Shown here in pieces: positions 24,160 to 31,545 of a stretch of DNA of 36,571 nt. Made by a program: the position numbers and the translations under genes. The first letter of the stretch is position 1. The number at the start of each line of letters is the position of its first letter. The notes beneath the pieces are model-generated. The model had not been told where the DNA came from. It saw nothing but the letters and a program-made list of their open reading frames with translations, and ran no database searches. Origin of the DNA: JAVWMQ01 sp036637375 (lineage in GTDB: Bacteria > Bacillota > Clostridia > Peptostreptococcales > Anaerovoracaceae); assembly GCA_036637375.1 (NCBI GenBank), contig JAVWMQ010000016.1, positions 1 through 36,571 on the forward strand, in the 5' to 3' direction.

Positions 24160-24612
24160 ATGGCAAATCAAACAAATAGCTTAGCTCACACAAAATGGTT
24201 GTGTAAGTATCATATTGTTTTCACTCCCAAGTATAGACGAAAAATAATCTATGCGCAATATAGAAAAAGCTTAATTGAGATATTTCAAAGGCTGTGTAAA
24301 TACAAGGGTGTGGAAATAATAGAAGGACATATGATGGCTGACCATGTACATCTGCTTGTAAGCATTCCACCTAGAATCGCGGTATCAGACTTTATGGGAT
24401 ATCTAAAAGGAAAAAGTGCATTGATGATGTTTGATATGCACGCAAACTTAAAATATAAATTTGGAAATAGGCACTTTTGGGCAGAGGGATATTATGTAAG
24501 TACAGTTGGATTAAATGAAGCAACTATAAAGAAATATATTCAAGATCAAGATAAAAAGGATATATTAAAAGATAAACTTAGTGTTAAGGAATATCAAGAC
24601 CCATTCAAGTAA
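24160..24612 (+). CDS. tnpA: IS200-type TnpA transposase (HUH/Y1)
   Basis: A 150-residue single-strand DNA transposase. The HUH motif is HVH (62-64, in MADHVHLLVSIP), and the catalytic tyrosine is Y126 in KKYIQDQDKKD. The N-terminal KYHIVFTPKYRRK and the MGYLKGKSALMMF segment are typical of the family. It is full length and looks intact, so the element may still move. Translation is probably held low by the leader stem-loop that covers its ribosome binding site. No TnpB or accessory gene accompanies it. Confidence 0.96.
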   Translation: MANQTNSLAHTKWLCKYHIVFTPKYRRKIIYAQYRKSLIEIFQRLCKYKGVEIIEGHMMADHVHLLVSIPPRIAVSDFMGYLKGKSALMMFDMHANLKYKFGNRHFWAEGYYVSTVGLNEATIKKYIQDQDKKDILKDKLSVKEYQDPFK

Positions 24613-24751
24613 AATAAAGCCCCTTTAGGGGTTGATGCCACAGTAGCAATGGCAATGAGGCTTGAACAAAGTAAAAGCCCGCGCCTTTAGACGCGAGCCG
24701 GTAAAACAGGCTTATAGCCTGGGATCGAACCACCCGTTATACGGGTGGCCC
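24613..24751 (+). other. Structured non-coding tail of the IS200 element
   Basis: About 139 bases after tnpA hold four hairpins in a row: 24618-24633 (CCCC/GGGG), 24680-24695 (CGCG/CGCG), 24707-24721 (CAGGCT/AGCCTG) and 24730-24748 (CCACCCG/CGGGTGG). It has no open frame. The last is the right-end transposase site. The others may be part of the end, or a folded RNA resembling those at the 3' end of tnpB-carrying relatives; this is an inference. Confidence 0.6.
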
Positions 24752-24767
24752 CGATTATCAAGAAATC

Positions 24768-24796
24768 TTGACATAATCTTTACGTTCAATTGATAT
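24768..24796 (+). promoter_or_regulatory. Possible promoter just outside the IS200 right end
   Basis: A consensus TTGACA (24768-24773) is followed after 17 bases by a poor TGATAT (24791-24796). A second option, TTGATA (24790) with TATATA 18 bases on, would leave almost no leader. One of these probably starts the envelope operon. Confidence 0.4.
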
Positions 24797-24837
24797 TAGT
24801 TTGATATTATTAATATATAAAATAAAGGAGAGAGATT

Positions 24838-25392
24838 ATGAACGATTTAATTATGACAAACTATGGATATTATATAACGTTATTTGCAACATTTAGCTTT
24901 TTGGGTTGGGCTATGGAATGCCTGGTTATTAAAAGAGAAATGGGATATTTTGAAAACAGAGGTTTTGCAACAGGACCGTTTTGTACCATATATGGTTTTG
25001 GAATAATGATACTTTATCCCGTAATGGAAGCCTTTGGTGATAATTTATTAGCTTTATTCTTTTTGGGAGCAATAATAGCTACAACATTTGAATATTTAGT
25101 TGGAATTGGAATGACTAAAGTCTTTGGTAAACTGTGGTGGGACTACAGCCATAAGCCATTTAATTACAAAGGAATATTATGTCTAGAAAGCACTATAGGA
25201 TGGGGGATTGGAACTATTGTAGTTACAAAGATATTATTCCCATATTTATCAGCTAGTATAACTTCATTGCCAGCAGCGTATACAACATTTATAGGAATTA
25301 TTTTTCCGGTAATTTATGCAGCTGATATTGGTTTATCAATATATAGTCTAAGGAAAGCAGGTGTTGATGATGAAGAATTTGACATTGCCTAG
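24838..25392 (+). CDS. Putative ABC-transporter-type membrane protein (CmpB family)
   Basis: A 184-residue protein with about five membrane segments. FLGWAMECLVIKREMGYFENRGFATGPFCTIYG, split across residues about 21-53, is the signature of the family annotated as putative ABC transporter permease (CmpB type); WWDYSHKPFNYKGILCLES is also typical. The family is poorly characterised and lacks an obvious partner ATPase here, so transport is not certain. AAAGGAG precedes the ATG. It is the first gene of the operon after the IS200 element and overlaps the HD gene. Confidence 0.85.
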   Translation: MNDLIMTNYGYYITLFATFSFLGWAMECLVIKREMGYFENRGFATGPFCTIYGFGIMILYPVMEAFGDNLLALFFLGAIIATTFEYLVGIGMTKVFGKLWWDYSHKPFNYKGILCLESTIGWGIGTIVVTKILFPYLSASITSLPAAYTTFIGIIFPVIYAADIGLSIYSLRKAGVDDEEFDIA

Positions 25393-25837
25393 TAACCAAT
25401 TATATTTGTCATTCGTTGAAGATATTTTATTAAACGAAAAGTTTTTATCAATGTCAAGTTATATACAGCATGGAAATACTTCGTGCCTAGAACATTCAAT
25501 AAATGTATCGTATATGGCATTTCAGCTTTGCGAAAAAAAGGGATTAGATAGTCGTGCAGCAGCTAGAGTAGGTCTTTTACATGATTTGTTTTTGTATGAT
25601 TGGCATGACAAAACACGAGGACCAAAACGTTACTATCATGGGTTTACACACCCAAAGGAAGCATTAAATAATGCAAATAGAGAGTTTTCTCTTTCGGAAA
25701 AAGAGAAAGATGGAATTTTACGCCATATGTGGCCACTTACTATAATTCCACCAAAATTCAAAGAAGGTTTCATTGTGCTTTGGTGCGACAAAAAGTGCAG
25801 TTTGTTTGAAACTTTTGGAATAAAAATTTGGAGGTAG
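25370..25837 (+). CDS. HD-domain phosphohydrolase-like protein
   Basis: About 155 residues from ATG 25370, preceded by AGGTG; ATG 25367 and GTG 25361 are alternatives. Metal-binding positions of the HD superfamily are visible: the His in CLEHSINVSYMAF, the HD pair in GLLHDLFLYDWHD, His in GFTHPKEAL and RHMWPLT, and the late Asp in LWCDKKCS. A metal-dependent hydrolase of phosphate esters or nucleotides is likely, but the substrate is unknown. It overlaps the preceding gene by 23 bases and is followed by the glycosyltransferase after 4 bases. Confidence 0.85.
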   Translation: MKNLTLPSNQLYLSFVEDILLNEKFLSMSSYIQHGNTSCLEHSINVSYMAFQLCEKKGLDSRAAARVGLLHDLFLYDWHDKTRGPKRYYHGFTHPKEALNNANREFSLSEKEKDGILRHMWPLTIIPPKFKEGFIVLWCDKKCSLFETFGIKIWR

Positions 25838-25841
25838 AAAA

Positions 25842-26960
25842 ATGAAAGTTTTAATATTAACAGGAAAATTTGGAATGGGACATTGTTCAGCAGCAAACTC
25901 CATAAAAGAGATGCTAAAAAAAGCAAATCATGAAGTGGAAATTGTTGATATAGTTGAAAGTCTTGCTCCAGTAATGAACAAAGTAATATATGGATCATTT
26001 AACAAAATTGTTAAGAGTAGTCCAGAACTTTATAACTGGTTTATTAAAGCTACAGATAAAAACGAGTCTGCTATTCCTTTCAAAAAAATAATGGGGAGAA
26101 AGACAGGACGAATAATTGATAAAAGTGAAGCCGATATTGTAATATCTACGTTGCATCTTAGTTCTCAGTATGTAGGTATTTATAAGGAATTATCGGGAAA
26201 TAAGGTTCCGTTATTTACAGTTATAACGGATATAAGTTCTAAGGATGAATGGATTGCACCAAATACAGATAGATACTTTGTTGCAACAGAAAAGGTTAAA
26301 AATGGTCTAGTTAAAAAAGGAATACCAAGCCATATCATTCAAGTGTCAGGTATACCTGTTAGAAGTGTATTTAGTCCAAAGAGACGAGATGTAAATTCAA
26401 TAAAAGACAAAAAAGAAATATTAATTATGGGCGGTGGACTTGGACTGATGCCGATTCCAGAAAGTCAACTTAAAGCACTTAATTGCAATGGTAACTTCAA
26501 AACTACCATTATTACAGGGAGTAACGCTGAATTACATAATAAGTTAAAGAATAGATATCATAATATTAATGTTGTTGGATTTGTAAAAAATGTAGATGAA
26601 TACATGAAAAATGCTGATTTGCTAGTGACAAAAGCTGGCGGAATATGTATGTTTGAAGCCATAAGATCAGAGTTACCAATGTTTGTTGTAGAACCATTTT
26701 TGGCACAAGAGATGGCAAATGCAAATTTCATTAAAGAAAAAAATATTGGTGATGTATGTAGTGCCAATGATATGGAGTATGCAAACAAAATTTCAAAACT
26801 TCTTGATGATGATAGCAAAATAATAAGTATGCGAAGAAACATGAGAGAATTAAAGAAAAAAGTTAGCCAAGAAAGGATAATTAATGAAGTTTCTAATTTT
26901 AGCAATTATAACTATAATTACAATCATGGTCATTCCGACAATTTGGTACAGGCTTGGTAA
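25842..26960 (+). CDS. MGDG-synthase/UgtP-like glycosyltransferase
   Basis: A 372-residue glycosyltransferase. The N-terminal domain (TGKFGMGHCSAANSIKEML, then VISTLHLSS) is the MGDG-synthase type, and the C-terminal GT28-like domain has GGGLGLMPIPE, GFVKNVDEYM and TKAGGICMFEAI for UDP-sugar binding. Relatives make glycosyl-diacylglycerols that anchor lipoteichoic acid. GGAGG precedes the ATG. The final about 25 residues (from SNFSNYNYN onward) look unlike a conserved domain and overlap the next gene by 77 bases, which suggests the original stop has been lost. Confidence 0.92.
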   Translation: MKVLILTGKFGMGHCSAANSIKEMLKKANHEVEIVDIVESLAPVMNKVIYGSFNKIVKSSPELYNWFIKATDKNESAIPFKKIMGRKTGRIIDKSEADIVISTLHLSSQYVGIYKELSGNKVPLFTVITDISSKDEWIAPNTDRYFVATEKVKNGLVKKGIPSHIIQVSGIPVRSVFSPKRRDVNSIKDKKEILIMGGGLGLMPIPESQLKALNCNGNFKTTIITGSNAELHNKLKNRYHNINVVGFVKNVDEYMKNADLLVTKAGGICMFEAIRSELPMFVVEPFLAQEMANANFIKEKNIGDVCSANDMEYANKISKLLDDDSKIISMRRNMRELKKKVSQERIINEVSNFSNYNYNYNHGHSDNLVQAW

Positions 26961-27549
26961 TATTTTAAAGAAAAAGAGTAAAGATAAAGTTGTTTATTTA
27001 ACTTTTGATGATGGACCAAGTAAAGAGTATACAAATGAGTTATTAGACTTACTTAGCAAATATAATATAAAGGCAACGTTTTTTGTACTTGGTGAATTCG
27101 CAAAGGAATCGCCAAGTATAATTAATAGAATGGTGAATGAGGGACATGAAATAGGAATACATGCCCAAAATCATCAAAATCAAATGTTTAGAGGCTATAA
27201 ATTTATTAAAAACGAGTTTGAAGAATCATCAAAAATTTTAAAAGAATTAGGCGTTAATGTTAGATACTTTAGACCACCATGGGGATGTTTTGGATTATTT
27301 ACAGGTTATTTTGCAAAGCAGCATGGATATTCAATAATGCTTTGGGATGTAATGGCAGGAGATTGGTCAGCAAAGAATACAAGTGGAGATATTAGAGATA
27401 TCTTGCTAAAGAAAATTAAAGGTAAAAAGATTGTTTGCCTACATGATGGCAGAGGTGAAGATGGTGCGCCTGCAAGGACTATAGAGGCATTAAGGCAAGT
27501 TATTCCAACTCTACAAAAGGGTGGATATGAATTTAAAAAGGGTGAATAA
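26884..27549 (+). CDS. Polysaccharide deacetylase (NodB domain), membrane-anchored
   Basis: A 221-residue enzyme with one N-terminal hydrophobic segment (about 2-21), so the catalytic domain should lie outside the membrane. The five NodB motifs are present: FDDGP with D42 and D43, H93 and H97 (GIHAQNH), RPPWGC (R130), WDVMAGDW (D155, D160) and CLHDGRG (H187). It probably removes N-acetyl groups from peptidoglycan or another glycan, a change that can raise lysozyme resistance. AAGGA lies 7 bases before the ATG, within the glycosyltransferase gene. It is coupled to the next gene by TAATG. Confidence 0.92.
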   Translation: MKFLILAIITIITIMVIPTIWYRLGNILKKKSKDKVVYLTFDDGPSKEYTNELLDLLSKYNIKATFFVLGEFAKESPSIINRMVNEGHEIGIHAQNHQNQMFRGYKFIKNEFEESSKILKELGVNVRYFRPPWGCFGLFTGYFAKQHGYSIMLWDVMAGDWSAKNTSGDIRDILLKKIKGKKIVCLHDGRGEDGAPARTIEALRQVIPTLQKGGYEFKKGE

Positions 27550-28592
27550 TGGAAGATAATAAATCAAAAAAGAAAATAATAATAAGTGGAATCTTTTTTA
27601 TTGTTATAGTTGCATTAACTTTCAAAATGCTATTTGGCAATAAGGATATTACAACAATAATGAATACAATAAAAGACGTAGATCATAAATATTTAGTAAT
27701 GGGTGTATGCTCAATGTCATTATTTGTACTTTGCGAGGGAATAAATATTAAGAGGCTAGTAAAGACTCTTGGTTATGAGTGCACAATTTTTCAAGGATTG
27801 AGATATTCAGCAACAGGGTTCTTTTTTAGTTCAATTACTCCATCTGCATCAGGTGGGCAACCAATGCAACTTTATTTCATGAATAGAGACAAAATAAGTA
27901 TTTCCCATGGAACCTTGGCATTGATTGTAGAGCTTGCAAGTTATCAGCTTGTTACACTTTCAATGGCAATAATTGCATTTGCATTTAATTATTCCTTTAT
28001 GGAAAACACTAATCCTAAACTTAAAACATTACTTGCAATAGGTGTACTGTTAAACTTATTAGTATTTATTGGAATAATGGTTGCAATGTTCTCCAAAACG
28101 GCAGCAAAAACAATTGTTGGGTTTGTGATTAATATATTAGAAAAATTAAAAATCAAGAGAGTAGACAAAATCAGAGAATCAGCATATAGTCAAATTGCAA
28201 AATATCATTCTGGAGTAACTATAATTCAGGAGAATAAAATGATGATTGCAAAAACTATTATGACAACAGTTGTGGGAATATCGGGGCTTCATAGTGTTAC
28301 ATACTTTGTTTACAAAGCTTTTGGATTAACAGGATATGGATTCCTTACAGTATTTGCACTGCAAGCTGTTTTGTACATTGCAGTTTCAGCAATACCACTA
28401 CCAGGTGCGGTTGGAGTCAGTGAAGGTGGATTTATATTATTATTTAAGACTCTATTCCCAGCGACAATAATCAATTCGGCAGTACTTTTGAGTCGAGGTA
28501 TAAGTTTCTATTTATATGTAGTTATTACGGGATTGTTAATTTTAGTGACACAATGTATAATTAGTGCTAAGGAGAAAAAAAGACATGGATAA
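27549..28592 (+). CDS. Lysylphosphatidylglycerol synthase/flippase-like membrane protein (UPF0104)
   Basis: A 347-residue protein with about eight membrane spans, of the UPF0104 family that corresponds to the membrane part of MprF. SSITPSASGGQPMQLYFM (residues about 95-112) and IPLPGAVGVSEGGFILLF are the family signatures. It lacks the soluble aminoacyl-transferase domain, so a flippase-like or lipid-handling role is more likely than lysyl-lipid synthesis. Start and stop are coupled to both neighbours (TAATG upstream, 8-base overlap with the response regulator downstream). Confidence 0.9.
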   Translation: MEDNKSKKKIIISGIFFIVIVALTFKMLFGNKDITTIMNTIKDVDHKYLVMGVCSMSLFVLCEGINIKRLVKTLGYECTIFQGLRYSATGFFFSSITPSASGGQPMQLYFMNRDKISISHGTLALIVELASYQLVTLSMAIIAFAFNYSFMENTNPKLKTLLAIGVLLNLLVFIGIMVAMFSKTAAKTIVGFVINILEKLKIKRVDKIRESAYSQIAKYHSGVTIIQENKMMIAKTIMTTVVGISGLHSVTYFVYKAFGLTGYGFLTVFALQAVLYIAVSAIPLPGAVGVSEGGFILLFKTLFPATIINSAVLLSRGISFYLYVVITGLLILVTQCIISAKEKKRHG

Positions 28593-29265
28593 AACAATTT
28601 TAATCGCAGAAGACGATAAAGATATAGTTGCGCTATTGAAACTTTTCCTTGAAAACGAAGGATTTGCAGTAGTGGCAACCGAGGATGGGGAAGAAGCCAT
28701 AGAAGCATTAGAAAATAACGAAATTGATATTGCCGTTGTTGATTTAATGATGCCTAAAATGAATGGCTATGAGTTTATAAAAAAAATGAGGCAAAGCTAT
28801 AATATTCCAGTGATAATTTTATCGGCTCAAAACCAAGATAGTGATAAGATTATCGGGCTTGAAATAGGTGCAGATGATTATATGACAAAGCCCTTTAACC
28901 CGCTTGAAATTATAGCGAGAGTTAAATCTCACCTAAGGAGATATTATCAACTTAATGATCCAAAGGAAAGTGGAGAGGAAACAATACAGTGGGGTGAATT
29001 GCGTTTAAACACAAGCACATTCGAAGTATTCTCTAAAAAAGAAAAGATTTTGCTTACCCCTATGGAGTTTAAGCTACTCAAAGTGTTTATGGAAAATCCA
29101 CAGAGAATTTATACAAAAGCACAACTTTATGAGATGGTTACAGGAGATATTGGTGATAATGAAGAAAGAGCTATAACTGTGCATATTTCAAATTTAAGAG
29201 AAAAAATAGGTAGTGAATATATTGAAACAGTTAGAGGTTTAGGGTACAAACTTGAGAAGAAATAG
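28585..29265 (+). CDS. OmpR/PhoB-type response regulator (first pair)
   Basis: 226 residues from ATG 28585, which has AAGGAG 10 bases upstream; an upstream alternative ATG lies in the flippase gene. The receiver domain has D10, D11, the phosphoacceptor D53 (VVDLMMPKMNGY) and the conserved Lys in DDYMTKPF. The C-terminal winged helix runs from about 130 (LTPMEFKLLKVF to ETVRGLGYKL). It overlaps the histidine kinase by 14 bases. It is strongly similar to the regulator at 32959, so the pair is duplicated in this window. Confidence 0.96.
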   Translation: MDKTILIAEDDKDIVALLKLFLENEGFAVVATEDGEEAIEALENNEIDIAVVDLMMPKMNGYEFIKKMRQSYNIPVIILSAQNQDSDKIIGLEIGADDYMTKPFNPLEIIARVKSHLRRYYQLNDPKESGEETIQWGELRLNTSTFEVFSKKEKILLTPMEFKLLKVFMENPQRIYTKAQLYEMVTGDIGDNEERAITVHISNLREKIGSEYIETVRGLGYKLEKK

Positions 29266-30835
29266 AACGGTATTTTCCTTATTAGTTAGGAACTATATTA
29301 TTTTTACATTTGTGATTTTTTTGGCAGTCACAAGTGTTTTTCTTGGTTCTTCATACTTTTTTTTGGAAAGAGATAAAGAAATCAAGGTAGCTGACTTTGA
29401 CTTTTATATAGGTGCTCTAGAAGAGGCAAACTTTGCAAGAATACCAACAAAACAACTCCTAGGCAAAGAAGGATATTATGAAGTTGTGAATTCAGAAGAT
29501 AAGATTGTGTATTCTTCAAATGGATCAGAAGACAATAACCTTACATTAAAAGAAATGGGTTTGTTGATGAACTATTATGAGGGTGTGGCTATTACAGAAG
29601 TGTATTCAAAAAAGTATAAAAAGGATGTTAAGCTAATTGAGTGGGGACCTCACTTTAGTAATGAAGAACAGCCAGGTAAAGGCGATATATTGATTATTGA
29701 CAAAGATCGTAATATATTATTTACATCAGGACGAATTGGAGGCAAAAGAATTACTCAAAGACAGCTTGATATAATGACGGGAAGCGAAGAAGATGGGTAT
29801 GTTTTGCGTAAGTGTGAGTTTAATCGTAATGGTGAGGATTATACTGCTGTTATGTACGTTGCAAAAACAAAAATAACAAGACTTTCAAAATTCATAACGC
29901 CATTTAGCGCAGGCATTACTTTGTTTGCAGTTATGTATGTTGTATTGCTATTCATTTTTGCAAGATGGATAAACAAAAAAGTTACAAGTCCTATTACATT
30001 ATTGAACAAGGCAATACTTGACTTTAGGGATAAAAAAACAGTAAAGCATATAAACTACAAAGGTCTAAGTGAGCTTGAAAATATATGCAGAAGTTTTGAT
30101 GAACTTGCTGAAACTTTAGTTAATACAGAAAGAAAGCAAAAAGATTTAGAAGATGCAAAAAAGAAACTTATTGCTGATATTTCCCATGACTTAAAGACTC
30201 CAATTACAGTAATTCAAGGTTATAGCGAGGCTATTAATATGGGAATTTTAACAAAAGAGCAAGAAAAAGAGTACACGCAAATTATTCATAGTAAGGCAAA
30301 GAGATTAACAGAGTTAATCGATACACTGTTTGAGTATAGTTCGTTTGAACATAATGACTACAAAATGGAGCTAAAACCAGCAGATATTTGTGAGGTTACA
30401 AGGAAATATTTGGCTGATAAATATGATGAAATTAAGTTAAATGGCTATGAACTGGAGATAGAAGTTCCAGAAGAAGAAATAATAGTTAACATTAATGAAG
30501 TTCAGATGACAAGGGTATTTGAGAATATAATTTCTAATTCAATTAAATATGCTCAAAAAGGAGATAAGATCTTTTTTGAGATTGAAAAAATAGATGGCAA
30601 GGTGAACATTGTAATTGGAGACAATGGACTTGGGATACCAGAAGAATTTGAAAAGAGTATATTTTTACCGTTTTATCAAGCTAACAATGCAAGAGGAAAT
30701 GGATCAGGGTTAGGGCTTGCAGTTTGCAAGCGAATTGTTGAACTTCACAAAGGCACTATTAGTGTTGATGGGAAAAAGACTGAAAAACATAGTATTTTAT
30801 TTAAAATTGTACTAGATATAGAGGAGAATGAATAA
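29252..30835 (+). CDS. Sensor histidine kinase (first pair)
   Basis: A 527-residue membrane kinase starting at TTG 29252 in the end of the regulator gene. TM1 is about 12-37, an extracytoplasmic sensor runs about 40-215, and TM2 is about 217-239. A linker of HAMP type, the HisKA H-box with H312 (ISHDLKTPI) and the HATPase N, G1 and G2 boxes (ENIISNSIKYA, GDNGLGIP, GSGLGLAV) follow. The sensor carries a GKEGYYEVV motif shared with the second kinase. The ligand is unknown; the flanking envelope genes suggest envelope stress. Its stop overlaps the Dph6-like ATG (TAATG). Confidence 0.95.
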   Translation: MRRNRTVFSLLVRNYIIFTFVIFLAVTSVFLGSSYFFLERDKEIKVADFDFYIGALEEANFARIPTKQLLGKEGYYEVVNSEDKIVYSSNGSEDNNLTLKEMGLLMNYYEGVAITEVYSKKYKKDVKLIEWGPHFSNEEQPGKGDILIIDKDRNILFTSGRIGGKRITQRQLDIMTGSEEDGYVLRKCEFNRNGEDYTAVMYVAKTKITRLSKFITPFSAGITLFAVMYVVLLFIFARWINKKVTSPITLLNKAILDFRDKKTVKHINYKGLSELENICRSFDELAETLVNTERKQKDLEDAKKKLIADISHDLKTPITVIQGYSEAINMGILTKEQEKEYTQIIHSKAKRLTELIDTLFEYSSFEHNDYKMELKPADICEVTRKYLADKYDEIKLNGYELEIEVPEEEIIVNINEVQMTRVFENIISNSIKYAQKGDKIFFEIEKIDGKVNIVIGDNGLGIPEEFEKSIFLPFYQANNARGNGSGLGLAVCKRIVELHKGTISVDGKKTEKHSILFKIVLDIEENE

Positions 30836-31479
30836 TGAAATTTGTAATGTCATTTAGTGGTGGCAAAGATAGCACGTTTGCGCTACATAAGATGATAAGT
30901 GAAGGGCATGACCCCTTAGGCTTATTAGTAATGATTAATGATGAGGAAAAATCTTGGTTTCATGGAGTGAATTCAAATATTTTGGAAGGAATTTCTAAAG
31001 CTATGGATATTCCACTTATAACTGTTTTGTCAAATGGCGATGACTATCACTTAGCAATGGAAACTGAGCTAAAATTGTTAAAGAAAAAAGGCGCAGAGGC
31101 AGTATGCTTTGGAGATATAGACATTCTACAACACAGAGAATGGTGCACACAGAGAGCTGAAAATAGTGGGCTTGAACCAGTATTTCCTTTATGGCAAGTT
31201 AACAGAGAAAAAAATACATATGATATTGTAGATGCAGGATACAAATGTATAATGAAAACTTTGCATAACGATAAATTACCTAAGGAATTACTCGGCAAAC
31301 CAATAGATAGAGATATGATAGAAGTTTTTAAGGCATGTAATATTGATATTTGCGGAGAAGACGGAGAATATCATACAGTAGTATTAGACGGTCCAATATT
31401 CAAAAAACCAATAAATTTTGAGCTTGGAGAAGTAACAGACAGAGGACATATTTCAGTAGCAGACATTGTATTGAAGTAG
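30835..31479 (+). CDS. Dph6-like ATP-pyrophosphatase (PP-loop) protein
   Basis: A 214-residue PP-loop protein with SGGKDS (8-13) that binds ATP. The GDIDILQHREWCTQRAE and CGEDGEYHTVVLDGP stretches mark the diphthine-ammonia-ligase/Dph6 family. Bacteria have no diphthamide, so this member must adenylate some other substrate. An unknown amidation or thiolation is the general expectation. It is translationally coupled to the histidine kinase. The rclA-like gene follows after 66 bases. Confidence 0.88.
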   Translation: MKFVMSFSGGKDSTFALHKMISEGHDPLGLLVMINDEEKSWFHGVNSNILEGISKAMDIPLITVLSNGDDYHLAMETELKLLKKKGAEAVCFGDIDILQHREWCTQRAENSGLEPVFPLWQVNREKNTYDIVDAGYKCIMKTLHNDKLPKELLGKPIDRDMIEVFKACNIDICGEDGEYHTVVLDGPIFKKPINFELGEVTDRGHISVADIVLK

Positions 31480-31545
31480 CAATTAGAAATGTTTGACATA
31501 TTACATTTGTGGGTAAGAGCCCAGTTAGAAATAGGAGGATATGTT

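Larger units (their letters stand above)
24014..24753 (+). mobile_element. Solitary IS200-type insertion sequence (approximate ends)
   Basis: It contains one transposase of the HUH tyrosine type and no tnpB. Both ends carry the same hairpin, CACCCGYTATRCGGGTG (24059-24075 and 24731-24747). ATTAT occurs just outside the left end (24009-24013) and again at 24754-24758. The ends are inferred from these marks; IS200-family elements lack terminal inverted repeats and usually do not duplicate their target, so the exact cleavage sites are uncertain by about ten bases. It sits cleanly between a terminator and the next promoter, so no gene is disrupted. Confidence 0.8.

Noticed and set aside
25636..25998. 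Minus-strand frame of 120 codons across the HD and glycosyltransferase genes
   Set aside because: It runs opposite two coupled genes with clear motifs and has no promoter or ribosome binding site.
31493..31498. TTGACA as a promoter for the RclA-like gene
   Set aside because: No acceptable -10 lies 15-19 bases downstream (AGAGCC at 17), so I treat the gene as part of the long operon.
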